The position numbers were made by a program, and so were the translations under genes. The notes beneath the pieces were generated by a model. The model was not told the origin of the DNA. It made no database searches and saw nothing but the letters and a program-made list of their open reading frames with translations. Positions 40,912 to 49,900 of a DNA stretch of 64,000 nt are shown piece by piece (the stretch's first letter is position 1; each line of letters opens with the position of its first letter). This DNA comes from Anaerolinea thermophila UNI-1 (lineage in GTDB: Bacteria; Chloroflexota; Anaerolineae; Anaerolineales; Anaerolineaceae), in contig NC_014960.1 of the NCBI RefSeq assembly GCF_000199675.1, forward strand, positions 1,674,001-1,738,000, in the 5' to 3' direction.

Positions 40912-43707
40912 ATGAATATGTACGTAGCCATTGACATTGAAACTACAGGGCTGGATCCAGAGAAAGACTGTATTATTGAAATTGGCGCCGTCAGGTTCTC
41001 CAACCGGCGGGTTGAAGCAGAATGGTCTTCTTTGATTAAACCAACAAAAAATATCCCCTCATTTATTACTCAACTGACTGGCATAACCAATGATATGGTT
41101 CGGAAAGCCCCAACAATACAGGATGTTATTGGGGATTTAGCACATTTCGTTGGAAATTGTCCTATTGTTGGGCACAATATTCGCTTTGACCTTTCCTTTC
41201 TCCAGAAGCAGCACATTTTATGGAATAATCATGTCATTGATACTTATGAACTTGCATCGGTGTTGCTTCCAACAGCCAGCCGGTACAATTTGGGGGTGTT
41301 GGCGCAATCTCTGGGAATTTTGTTACCAGCCACACATCGTGCGCTGGATGATGCTCGTGTGACCCATGCTTTGTTTATTGCTTTACTGGAAAAAGCCAGC
41401 GAACTTCCTGTAGATCTCTTAAATGAAATTGTTCAGCTAAGCGAACCACTCAATTGGGATGCGTATATCGTCTTTCAAGATGTTTTGAACCGAAAATCCG
41501 CATTTGTTCCAGCAAAGCCTTCAGGTAGAAGACAGCATCAAAACCTCTTTGAACCACTGTCCGAGCCCATTTATCCGCCTACCGAGGTTGTTGAAAGACC
41601 AGTTCCCCTGGATCCAGATGAAATTGCTGGTTTGCTTGAGCATCACGGTCCTTTTGCCCATTATTTTGAGCAATATGAGTATCGTCAACAACAGGTAGAG
41701 ATGCTTCGAGAAGTATGTCAGGCTTTGTCCACTCCATACCACTTAATGGTTGAGGCAGGGACTGGAACAGGCAAATCCTTCGCTTATTTGATTCCCGCCG
41801 CAATTTTCGCCTATCAGAACAACACCAGAGTAGTTATCTCCACAAATACGATCACATTACAAGATCAATTGCTAAAAAAAGATATCCCCGATCTATGCAA
41901 TGCTCTTAACATAGATCTTCGCGCTGTTGTTCTAAAAGGACGCTCGAATTATCTTTGCCCTCGAAAATTTGAAGCTCTACGTCAGCGCGGTCCTTCAACA
42001 GTAGATGAAATGAGAGTGTTGGCGAAAGTCCTGGTTTGGCTGTTAAGTAGTCAAACTGGAGACAGAAACGAGCTGAATCTGAATGGACCTACAGAACGCG
42101 AAGTGTGGAATCGCATTTCGGCAGAAGATGAAGGATGCAAAGCAGAGGTTTGTATTGCCAGAACTGGTGGAGGGTGTCCTTTTTACCGCGCCCGCCAAGC
42201 AGCACAAAGCGCTCATTTGATTGTAGTTAATCATGCTCTTTTATTATCTGATATTGCAACCGGGAATCGGTTGTTGCCTGACTATCAATACCTGATTGTG
42301 GATGAAGCTCATCATCTTGAAGGTGCTACAACCAATGCGTTAAGTTTTCGAGTTACTCAATCGGATATCCTGCGACTTTTAAAGGAATTAGGAGGCACAT
42401 CTACAGGCTTGCTTGGCAGGATATTCGCAGAATTACGGCGTTTATTACGCCCTTCTGATATGGCTGTATTTTCTCAATCCCTTGAGAGAGTGACAGACCT
42501 TTCATTCCGGATGGAAACTTTCATCAAGAACTTTTTCCACGCCATTGATGAATTTCTGGAAGACCAGCGAGATGGACGTCCTTTAGGTGCTTATGGACAA
42601 CAAACACGTATTGTGGATGGAGTGCGTACATTACCATCCTGGACAAATGTAGAGGTGGAATGGGATAATTGCCACGAAACCTTTGCTCTTTTACTCAACC
42701 TTATCAGCGAGATTTATAAAAACTGTACCGAGTTTGGCGAGGCAATGGGGGAAGAAATCCGGGACTCCATGGATGCTTTGGCTTCTATATATCGCAGGTT
42801 GGCAGAAACGGACTTGAATATTCATTCTTGTATTTCTCAACCTCAACAAAACACCATATACTGGATTGAAATCCAGCAAAATGGGAATTCTATCTCCATT
42901 AATGGTGCCCCGCTTCACATTGGCCCGTTAATGGAGCAATACATTTGGCATGAGAAGTCCAGTGTAATCCTCACTTCCGCCACTTTGACAGCCAACGAAG
43001 GTTTTGATTATATCCGGAACCGTTTATACGCAGATGAAGCCAATGAATTGGCTTTAGGATCTCCCTTTGATTATGAAAGTTCTGCTTTACTGTATATTGT
43101 GAACGATATTCCCGAACCATCCGATGCCAATGGATACCAGAGAGAACTGGAGCGAGTCCTTGTTCGTCTTGCCAAAGCAACCCAGGGAAGAATGCTGGTG
43201 CTATTTACTTCCTATGCTCAATTGAAGAAAACTTCTCAAGTTATCACTCCATTACTGGCTGATCAGGGGATATTAGTATATGAACAGGGAGAAGGCGCGT
43301 CAACTCATACCCTGTTGGCTACTTTTCGGGAAGCAGATAAAGCAGTACTTTTAGGCACTCGCGCTTTCTGGGAAGGTGTAGATATTCCCGGTGAAGCATT
43401 GTCTGTGCTGGTAATTACAAAGTTACCATTCGATGTACCTTCGGATCCGATTATTGCAGCACGAGCGGAAACTTTTGAGGATCCTTTTAATGAATATCAT
43501 TTACCAGAGGCTATCCTTCGATTCCGTCAGGGGTTTGGTAGGCTAATTCGTACACAATCCGATCGAGGGATTGTTGTAGTCTTGGATAAGAGAATCCTTA
43601 CCAAAAGGTATGGAAGAGCCTTTATCGAAAGTCTACCCACCTGTACGCTGAAGGTGGGAGGGAGTGAGGACTTGCCCGGAATTGCAAGACGCTGGCTTAA
43701 TCTCTAA
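40912..43707 (+). CDS. DinG-family helicase with N-terminal DnaQ-type exonuclease
   Basis: A 931-residue protein. Residues about 1-165 form a DEDDh 3'-5' exonuclease (AIDIETTGL near 5-13, HNIRFDLSFL, HRALDDARVT). The XPD-like helicase follows, with EAGTGTGKS near 280, DEAHH near 463 and a C-terminal RQGFGRLIRT. Cysteines near 346 (NYLCPRK), 404-408 and 417 could ligate the usual 4Fe-4S cluster. Exonuclease-DinG fusions are known in Gram-positive bacteria and Chloroflexota. Start 40912 is preferred because of the -10 element position. The 3' end overlaps lysA by 4 nt, tail to tail. Confidence 0.92.
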   Translation: MNMYVAIDIETTGLDPEKDCIIEIGAVRFSNRRVEAEWSSLIKPTKNIPSFITQLTGITNDMVRKAPTIQDVIGDLAHFVGNCPIVGHNIRFDLSFLQKQHILWNNHVIDTYELASVLLPTASRYNLGVLAQSLGILLPATHRALDDARVTHALFIALLEKASELPVDLLNEIVQLSEPLNWDAYIVFQDVLNRKSAFVPAKPSGRRQHQNLFEPLSEPIYPPTEVVERPVPLDPDEIAGLLEHHGPFAHYFEQYEYRQQQVEMLREVCQALSTPYHLMVEAGTGTGKSFAYLIPAAIFAYQNNTRVVISTNTITLQDQLLKKDIPDLCNALNIDLRAVVLKGRSNYLCPRKFEALRQRGPSTVDEMRVLAKVLVWLLSSQTGDRNELNLNGPTEREVWNRISAEDEGCKAEVCIARTGGGCPFYRARQAAQSAHLIVVNHALLLSDIATGNRLLPDYQYLIVDEAHHLEGATTNALSFRVTQSDILRLLKELGGTSTGLLGRIFAELRRLLRPSDMAVFSQSLERVTDLSFRMETFIKNFFHAIDEFLEDQRDGRPLGAYGQQTRIVDGVRTLPSWTNVEVEWDNCHETFALLLNLISEIYKNCTEFGEAMGEEIRDSMDALASIYRRLAETDLNIHSCISQPQQNTIYWIEIQQNGNSISINGAPLHIGPLMEQYIWHEKSSVILTSATLTANEGFDYIRNRLYADEANELALGSPFDYESSALLYIVNDIPEPSDANGYQRELERVLVRLAKATQGRMLVLFTSYAQLKKTSQVITPLLADQGILVYEQGEGASTHTLLATFREADKAVLLGTRAFWEGVDIPGEALSVLVITKLPFDVPSDPIIAARAETFEDPFNEYHLPEAILRFRQGFGRLIRTQSDRGIVVVLDKRILTKRYGRAFIESLPTCTLKVGGSEDLPGIARRWLNL

Positions 43708-44999
43708 ACCCACCAGCCAGTAAACAAATTTTCTCTTTCCTGTAGGACGTTGACACTCCCGTTTTCTACCCATAGAACAGCAGGTCGAGCGAACAGGTTG
43801 TAGTTCGATGCCATACTGAGATGATATGCACCTGAAACCGGGAAGATTAAGTGATTGCCGGTCTGAACTTCGGGTAAATCAATTTCATGAATGAGTTCAT
43901 CCCCAGATTCACAAAACCTACCAACGATCCTATAACAAGTTGTAGGACTACCTAAAGGATTTTCTGCTACGATAGCTTCATATTCTGCTTGATATAGGGG
44001 TGGGCGAATATTATCGCCCATCCCACCGTCTACAGCCAACAGTTTTTCTCCGTTTGAGAACTGTTTAACCCTGCCTACAGTGTAAATCGCAATTCCTGCC
44101 CGCGCAACAATCCATCTTCCAGGCTCAAGAATTAATCGGGGAAGAAAATTACTCCCTCGATACTCTTCTTGAATGACAATGGAAATTTCCCTGATCCAAT
44201 TCTCTATGTTGTTATTTATCATTTCGTCGTGTCTGTAGGGAACCCCCCAGCCCCCACCAGGACATACCTCAGCAGGTATCCAGTTACATCTTCTGGCTAA
44301 TTTAAGCATTTCCCCAATTGCTTGTTTGTAAGGGGCTGTGTCGAAAATTTGCGAACCTATATGAGTATGAATACCAATTAACCGAAAGTTCGGATTAGCC
44401 ATTAACATCCGGATCGCTGTTTCTGCCTGGCCATCGCGAATAGTCAATCCAAATTTGCTCACAGAATGTCCGGTATTGCGGTACGGATGTGTAGCAATCT
44501 CATCAATTTCAGGATTAACTCTAATCCAAACGGAAATAGGTGATTTTTTGTGAGAAAGTCTCTCAAGTATTTCTATGTCTTCAAAATTGTCTATCACAAT
44601 GGCATGAATGTTTGCCTGAACGGCATGATCAAGTTCAGCATACGTCTTGTTATTTCCATGCAAATGGATTCGTTCTGGCTTAATCCCTGCTCTTAAAGCA
44701 AAAATTAATTCATTTTCTGAAACAGCATCAATACCAACTTCTGTCTTGGCAATAAACTGAGCAAATCTCAATGAAAAATATGCCTTTGCAGCATATGTAA
44801 TTATGCTCTCGCCAGGATAGTATTTCTTTAGGGTATCTTTCAGCGTATCGATATTATGGAAAATTGTATGGGCATCGTAAATGTATAAGGGGGTAGAATA
44901 TTTTTCGGCGAGTTCAAGAATATCAAAACCTGAGAGGTTAATACGACCTCTCTCAGAAACAACCATGTTATCTGGAAATAATGGCAAGATTGAAGACAT
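43704..44999 (-). CDS. lysA: Diaminopimelate decarboxylase
   Basis: A 431-residue PLP-dependent fold-III decarboxylase that makes lysine from meso-diaminopimelate. The PLP lysine is K72 in YAAKAYFS; HTHIGSQ, the glycine loop PGGGWG, LEPGRWIVA, RFCESGD and the C-terminal GAYHLSMASNYN agree with the family. Length is normal. It lies 14 nt after the XRE-cupin regulator gene, so the two are likely co-transcribed. The ribosome-binding site before ATG 44999 is weak. Confidence 0.95.
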   Translation of the reverse strand: MSSILPLFPDNMVVSERGRINLSGFDILELAEKYSTPLYIYDAHTIFHNIDTLKDTLKKYYPGESIITYAAKAYFSLRFAQFIAKTEVGIDAVSENELIFALRAGIKPERIHLHGNNKTYAELDHAVQANIHAIVIDNFEDIEILERLSHKKSPISVWIRVNPEIDEIATHPYRNTGHSVSKFGLTIRDGQAETAIRMLMANPNFRLIGIHTHIGSQIFDTAPYKQAIGEMLKLARRCNWIPAEVCPGGGWGVPYRHDEMINNNIENWIREISIVIQEEYRGSNFLPRLILEPGRWIVARAGIAIYTVGRVKQFSNGEKLLAVDGGMGDNIRPPLYQAEYEAIVAENPLGSPTTCYRIVGRFCESGDELIHEIDLPEVQTGNHLIFPVSGAYHLSMASNYNLFARPAVLWVENGSVNVLQERENLFTGWWV

Positions 45000-45013
45000 C
45001 TTTAGGAAGTAAC

Positions 45014-45634
45014 CTACGTTTCCTGGCTCAAATTGGAAAGATGATATTCGAAAGGATATTCCTCCTCATGAAAACCGCTGATTACAATCAACGCATTAAC
45101 AACGGTTGTTCCGGAATTTCGCCAACGATGCTTTAAACTCGCTGAAAATAACATGCTATCTCCAGGCTCCAGCAGGTATGTTTTTCCTTCCACATCATAT
45201 TCCAGTTTTCCCCTCAAACAAAACACTAACTCATGTCCGCTATGCACAATGTAACTTGGTCCACTGTTACCGCCATTTTCCAGGGTTAACAAAAATGCTT
45301 CCACTCTCCCTATAAAATGCTCTCCCCCTAACCCTTCCATCATACCTCTTAGAAAAGGGATACGTGTTCTCTCGCTTGCTTTTCGGAAAACCACTGCTTC
45401 CTTCACCGGCATCGTACGGAAGAAAGCCGTCACAGGAACTTTAAGAGCAATAGCCAGTTTGTTTAGAGTGCTTACTGAGGGGGATGTCATTCCCCTTTCG
45501 ATCATGCTTAAGGCATTGGCGGATAATCCACTCAGGCGGGCAAGTGCACGGATGGAAATGTTCCTTTCCTCTCGGAGCGCCCTTAGCCTTTGCCCGACGT
45601 CGATAGATTCTGCTTGTTTGTCAAATCCTTCCAT
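45014..45634 (-). CDS. XRE-family regulator with cupin domain
   Basis: A 206-residue regulator. The helix-turn-helix is at about 14-70 (RLRALREERNISIRALARLSGLSANALSMIERG has the XRE pattern, split here as two motifs: RALARLSGLS and ALSMIERG). The cupin barrel spans about 110-190 (HSGHELVFCLRGKLEYDVEG-type strand, LLEPGDSMLFSASLKHRW). Such XRE-cupin proteins often control amino-acid or polyamine metabolism, and adjacency to lysA hints at lysine-related regulation. ATG 45634 has AAGGA 8 nt upstream. Confidence 0.9.
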   Translation of the reverse strand: MEGFDKQAESIDVGQRLRALREERNISIRALARLSGLSANALSMIERGMTSPSVSTLNKLAIALKVPVTAFFRTMPVKEAVVFRKASERTRIPFLRGMMEGLGGEHFIGRVEAFLLTLENGGNSGPSYIVHSGHELVFCLRGKLEYDVEGKTYLLEPGDSMLFSASLKHRWRNSGTTVVNALIVISGFHEEEYPFEYHLSNLSQET

Positions 45635-45697
45635 TGCTTTTTTTCCTTCTGTGGCTATACGAAATTTAGTCGTTGATTTGCCTCACACTTTCTCGCC

Positions 45698-47203
45698 TTA
45701 GTGCTTAAAATGTCTCACCCCTGTGAAAATCATGGCAATACCTGAATTGTCTGCCGCACGGATTACGTCGTTATCTCTGACCGATCCCCCAGGCTGAATA
45801 ATTGCCCCTATTCCAGCCTTTGCCGCCACTTCAATTGAATCAGGAAACGGGAAAAATGCATCGGATGCCATTACTGCACCTCTTGCTCTTTCTCCAGCAT
45901 TTTCAATGGCTATACGAACACTTTGAACTCTGTTGGGTTGCCCTCCACCAATACCCACTGTGGATTTTCCTTTTGCCAGAACAATTGCATTCGATTTTAC
46001 GTGTTGACAAGCCTTCCAGGCAAACTTAAGGGCAACCATTTGTTCCTGATCAGGATGTTTTGAGGTTACTACGCGCCATTCTGTCCCATGAGGATCACCC
46101 CAATCAACACTTTGACGGAGAACCCCGTGATAGACAGAACGCAACTCCCATTGTTCATTTGAATATTGTGTAGAGATTGGAATTTCTATCACCCGGCAAT
46201 TCTTTTTCCTGGATAAAATTTCCATGGCTTCGCTGGTAAATCCTGGAGAAACAATACATTCTATAAACAAATCCTTCATTTGGATAGCGGCGGTCTCATC
46301 AATAACACGATTGCTGGCAACAATCCCCCCAAAAGCAGAAACCGGATCACATTCCAGTGCTTGCCGGTATGCTTCTGCCACAGTATTTGCACTGGCAATT
46401 CCACAGGGGGAAAGATGCTTAATAATGGCGACAGTGGGTTCGTCAAACGAAGACACCACCCTCCAACCGGCATCCACATCTAAAATATTGTTATAAGACA
46501 ACTCTTTCCCTTGAAGAACCCGTCCATCGAATGGCTTCTCGTTCGGGCTAAAAGAGTAAAAAATCGCTTGCTGATGGGGATTTTCACCATATCTGAGGTT
46601 TTGACATCTGTATAGATTGAGCGGGTAAACTTCACCTGAACTGAGAAAGCCAGCGATGAAAGCATCATACCTACTGGTCACTCCGAAGGCTTTCCAAGCC
46701 AGAGAACGCCGTAAGGTCTCCGTATTTTGACCACTTTTTAGAGCATCAATGACAACAGAATAATCAGCAGGATCACAAACAACAAGCACCCTCTGAAAAT
46801 TTTTTGCCGCTGCTCGAAGCAGAGCCACTCCCCCAATATCAATGTTTTCTATTGCTTCGCTCAAATCAATATTTGGTGATTGAACCTTTTTTTCAAATGG
46901 ATATAAATTTACAACAACTAAATCAAACCTCAACCAATTATTATTTGCAAGTACCTTTTCATCTTCATGGATATCTCTAGCCAGAATTCCTGCATATATC
47001 GCCGGGTGAAGCGTCTTTACCCTTCCCCCAAGCATTTCACCCATGCCAGTATAATCAGACAACTCGTTAACCGTAATACTATTTTTTCGAAGTTCGTTTG
47101 ATGTTCCTCCTGAAGCCCATATAACCCATCCTAACGTTACAAGTTCCTGCGCAAATTCCACCAGTTGTGATTTATCTGTAACGGAAATGAGTGCATTAGG
47201 CAT
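45698..47203 (-). CDS. purH: Bifunctional AICAR transformylase / IMP cyclohydrolase
   Basis: A 501-residue bifunctional purine enzyme catalysing the last two steps to IMP. The N-terminal MGS-like cyclohydrolase domain (1-150) has SVTDKSQLVEFA, SGGTSNELRKN and GGRVKTLHPAIY. The transformylase domain has LRYGENPHQQA, KHLSPCGIA and, toward the C-terminus, AFFPFPDSIEVAAKAGI and IIQPGGSVRDND. GGGAG precedes ATG 47203 by 11 nt. It is separated from the XRE-cupin gene by 63 nt. purB is in the same window but not adjacent. Confidence 0.96.
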   Translation of the reverse strand: MPNALISVTDKSQLVEFAQELVTLGWVIWASGGTSNELRKNSITVNELSDYTGMGEMLGGRVKTLHPAIYAGILARDIHEDEKVLANNNWLRFDLVVVNLYPFEKKVQSPNIDLSEAIENIDIGGVALLRAAAKNFQRVLVVCDPADYSVVIDALKSGQNTETLRRSLAWKAFGVTSRYDAFIAGFLSSGEVYPLNLYRCQNLRYGENPHQQAIFYSFSPNEKPFDGRVLQGKELSYNNILDVDAGWRVVSSFDEPTVAIIKHLSPCGIASANTVAEAYRQALECDPVSAFGGIVASNRVIDETAAIQMKDLFIECIVSPGFTSEAMEILSRKKNCRVIEIPISTQYSNEQWELRSVYHGVLRQSVDWGDPHGTEWRVVTSKHPDQEQMVALKFAWKACQHVKSNAIVLAKGKSTVGIGGGQPNRVQSVRIAIENAGERARGAVMASDAFFPFPDSIEVAAKAGIGAIIQPGGSVRDNDVIRAADNSGIAMIFTGVRHFKH

Positions 47204-47268
47204 ACTCTTAAGTCTCCCTTTTGAAAGCCAGGTCTACACTTAAACAATTACCAACATGGTTCAGTTTT

Positions 47269-48201
47269 TTAGAACCAATCACGTCTTCTGAAAATACTCA
47301 CCACTACAGCAGAAATTACAATCGATATAATTATCACAAATAGCGCAGCCAGGGGGTGATCCTGGACGGGCAAATCCACGTTCATCCCAAAAAAACTCGT
47401 CACAATCGTAGGAATACTCAAAATGATTGTTATCGAAGCCAAAAATTTCATAACCTCGTTCAAATTATTTGAAATCATAGAGGCAAACGCATCCATCATA
47501 GAGCTCAGAATGTTACTTGAAATTTCCACCATTTCAAGCGCCTGACGATTTTCGGTTATCACATCCTCTAACAAATCCTCATCGTCTGGATAGGCTTTGA
47601 AAATCTGCCAGCGTTGAAGACGTTCCATCATTAACTCATTTGCTCGTAAGGCAGTTGTAAAATAGACCAAACTTTTTTGGTACTTAAGCAATTCAAGAAT
47701 ATCCCGATTTCTTGAGGATAAGGTAATCAGGTCTTCCAACGTTTCTACCACTTTATTAATTTCCTTGAGGTATAGCAAGAACTTACTCGCTGTAGAAAGC
47801 AAAACTCGCAATGTAAATCGATTCCTTTTGGCTGTGGAAAGTCCTTTGATTCTCCCTGAGCAAAACTCCTGGATAATATCATTTTGTAAACGGCAAATTG
47901 TTACAATAAAACGCGAAGTGATCACAATTCCCAAAGGGATCGTGCGATAAGGCACATCCATCTTTGCACCCTGGAAATACGGAATTCGCAATAACACCAG
48001 TAAAGTACCATCATCCTCTTTCTCGGCACGAGATTGTTCGTCCAGGTCTAGCGCGTATGTGATAAAATCCTGAGGCACGCCCAATTCAACCAATTGTTCA
48101 ATTTCCTCTTGCTCCGGATCAATCACATTGATCCAGCACCCTGTCACTGCTTCAGTGATTTCTTCCAATCCTGCCTCAGTATTTTTATAGATCACCAGCA
48201 T
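47269..48201 (-). CDS. CorA-family magnesium/divalent cation transporter
   Basis: A 310-residue CorA-type channel: a large cytosolic N-terminal funnel, a long stalk helix (about 180-250), and two C-terminal membrane helices. The pore signature is FFGMNVDLP (GMN) before the external loop, and the C-terminus ends RRRDWF. It should take up Mg2+ or related cations. ATG 48201 is preceded by GGAGGGTGT; the frame extends 13 codons upstream without support. It is divergent from tmRNA. Confidence 0.93.
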   Translation of the reverse strand: MLVIYKNTEAGLEEITEAVTGCWINVIDPEQEEIEQLVELGVPQDFITYALDLDEQSRAEKEDDGTLLVLLRIPYFQGAKMDVPYRTIPLGIVITSRFIVTICRLQNDIIQEFCSGRIKGLSTAKRNRFTLRVLLSTASKFLLYLKEINKVVETLEDLITLSSRNRDILELLKYQKSLVYFTTALRANELMMERLQRWQIFKAYPDDEDLLEDVITENRQALEMVEISSNILSSMMDAFASMISNNLNEVMKFLASITIILSIPTIVTSFFGMNVDLPVQDHPLAALFVIIISIVISAVVVSIFRRRDWF

Positions 48202-48266
48202 ACACCCTCCAGAGCCCAGAGTCCATCCATACCTTATCATTTTAATCTCAATATGAAAAAATGCAT

Positions 48267-48272
48267 TATAAT
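48267..48272 (+). promoter_or_regulatory. -10 element of the tmRNA gene
   Basis: A consensus TATAAT whose end is 10 nt before the mature 5' end of tmRNA at 48283. No strong -35 is seen at 17 bp. Confidence 0.5.
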
Positions 48273-48282
48273 TAGCGCATCC

Positions 48283-48668
48283 GGGGATGATCGGCTTCGA
48301 CGGAAGAGGCTGGTCCCGGACTGCGAGCCGAGAGGTACCGAACTCGTAAAATCAGTACACAAAAAAGTGCCAATCGCACTTACTCCGCCCTCCCGCTGGC
48401 TGCCTAATTCAGTCAGCGATGGCAATTCACCCTACGGGGTGACGTCTACCAACCCCGCTCCCTGGCCGGAGGTTGAGTAGGCGTGAGAAAGTCAGGGTGC
48501 CGTTCAGGAAGGTCGCGGACTGAACGAAAGAGGGCTTTCGGGCCTTAGCGACTGGTCGAGCACCTTTCCTGCTGATCCTGAGGTCTCGACGAGATAGAGG
48601 ACCAGCTACGCTCGTAGATGTCCGAGGGTCGAATCTTTCGGACGCGGGTTCAATTCCCGCCATCTCCA
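48283..48668 (+). ncRNA. ssrA: Transfer-messenger RNA (tmRNA)
   Basis: The 5' end GGGGATG (48283-48289) pairs with CATCTCC (48661-48667), forming a 7-bp acceptor stem with one G-T pair; A48668 is the discriminator, and CCA is not encoded. The 5' part has the tmRNA hallmark GATCGGCTTCGACGG, and the 3' part has the T-arm CGGGTTCAATTCCCG. The tag reading frame ends in codons for SALPLAA followed by TAA (near 48390-48410), the usual hydrophobic ALAA-like degradation signal. The resume codon is uncertain. tmRNA with SmpB rescues stalled ribosomes and tags the product for proteolysis, including by Lon and Clp. Confidence 0.95.
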
Positions 48669-48672
48669 CTGT

Positions 48673-48700
48673 CCCACAGACTATGTTAATGGTCTGTGGG
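48673..48700 (+). terminator. Terminator after tmRNA
   Basis: CCCACAGAC (48673-48681) pairs with GTCTGTGGG (48692-48700) over a 10-nt loop, followed by TCGTTTT. The stop codon of the convergent methyltransferase gene (48686-48688) lies in the loop. Confidence 0.8.
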
Positions 48701-49900
48701 TCGTTTTATACAAACCAGTCCCTTGAGATATTCTCCTTCTGGAAAAGTTAACAACACAGGATGATCAGGGCTCTGGTAGAGCCGCTCAAGAATCTGGACA
48801 TCCGCTCTGGCATCTATTGCAGCCCCAGCCACAATTTTCTGAAACAATTCCGGTGTAATTCCACCTGAACAAGAAAAAGTGAACAAAATTCCACCTGGTT
48901 TAAGCAACTTAATGGCTAACAAATTGATATCTTTATATCCTCTAGCCGCACGTTGTGCCTGTGCCGCAGTGGAAGCAAATTTAGGCGGATCCAGAACAAT
49001 TAAATCAAACGAACGCCCTTCATCCCGAAACTTTCGCAATGCAAGGAAAACATCCGCTTCTAACCAGCGATTTCTCTCTTCAGGCAATTGATTGAGCTTT
49101 ACATTTTCGTCCGCTAATGCAAGTGCTCCATCAGAAGAATCGATTGAGAGAACACTGTTCGCGCCACCCGCTAATGCATAAACTGTAAATCCCCCAGTGT
49201 AACAAAAACAGTTCAAAACATCTTTTCCCTGGCAATACTCTTGAAGTCTTTCACGATTTACTCGTTGATCGAGGTAAAATCCGGTCTTTTGCCCTGTCTG
49301 AATATCTATTGCAAACTGAAAGCCATTTTCTTTTACCCTGATTATTGACGGTGGTTCTTTCCCCCATAACACCCCTCTGGTTTCACTCAAACCTTCCAAT
49401 CTCCGCACCTCTACGTCAGACCGTTCGTAAATTCCACCTACTCCAAGTTCTGATAAAACTGACACAATTTCTTTTTTCCAGTAATTTGCGCCTGCAGAAA
49501 GAAATTGAACCACCAACCAATCTGAATACCGGTCTACTATCAATCCGGGCAAACCATCCGACTCAGCGTGAACCAGCCGATAGGCATTAGTATCACGCAA
49601 AAGAACACTTTTTTCCCTAATCCAAAGAGCAGTTTGTATACGATTATAGAAAAACTCCGCAGAAATTTTTTCTTCTTCATCAAATGACCAAACACGAACT
49701 CGAATTTGTGAAGAGGGACTGTAAGCCCCCCATCCCAGAAAATGTCCAGCGCTATCGCAAACTGCTACCGTTTCACCTATCTCAGGATTTCCAATCACCT
49801 TTTCCACAGCCCCAGAAAACACCCAGGGATGTCTCTGGAGCAGACTCTTTTCTCTTCCGGGTTTCAAAATTATTTTTTTCACCAAAGAACTCCCTATCAT
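48686..49900 (-). CDS. Class I SAM-dependent rRNA methyltransferase, RlmI family
   Basis: A 404-residue methyltransferase with an N-terminal PUA domain (about 5-75, RHPWVFSGAVEKV), a middle domain and a C-terminal Rossmann-fold methyltransferase. Key motifs are VLNCFCYTGGFTVYALAGGA near 225, IDSSDGALALA and LDPPKFAS near 315. The RlmI family methylates a cytosine C5 of 23S rRNA; the exact target here is not certain. The start overlaps the ligA stop (ATGA), so the two are coupled. Its stop lies within the tmRNA terminator. Confidence 0.92.
   Translation of the reverse strand: MIGSSLVKKIILKPGREKSLLQRHPWVFSGAVEKVIGNPEIGETVAVCDSAGHFLGWGAYSPSSQIRVRVWSFDEEEKISAEFFYNRIQTALWIREKSVLLRDTNAYRLVHAESDGLPGLIVDRYSDWLVVQFLSAGANYWKKEIVSVLSELGVGGIYERSDVEVRRLEGLSETRGVLWGKEPPSIIRVKENGFQFAIDIQTGQKTGFYLDQRVNRERLQEYCQGKDVLNCFCYTGGFTVYALAGGANSVLSIDSSDGALALADENVKLNQLPEERNRWLEADVFLALRKFRDEGRSFDLIVLDPPKFASTAAQAQRAARGYKDINLLAIKLLKPGGILFTFSCSGGITPELFQKIVAGAAIDARADVQILERLYQSPDHPVLLTFPEGEYLKGLVCIKRPTDH

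Noticed and set aside
48094..48480. 128-codon plus-strand frame across the corA start and tmRNA
   Set aside because: It runs through the tmRNA structural gene and the corA 5' end; both are far better supported.
48427..48669. 80-codon minus-strand frame within tmRNA
   Set aside because: It is antisense to the tmRNA 3' half and explained by RNA structure constraints.
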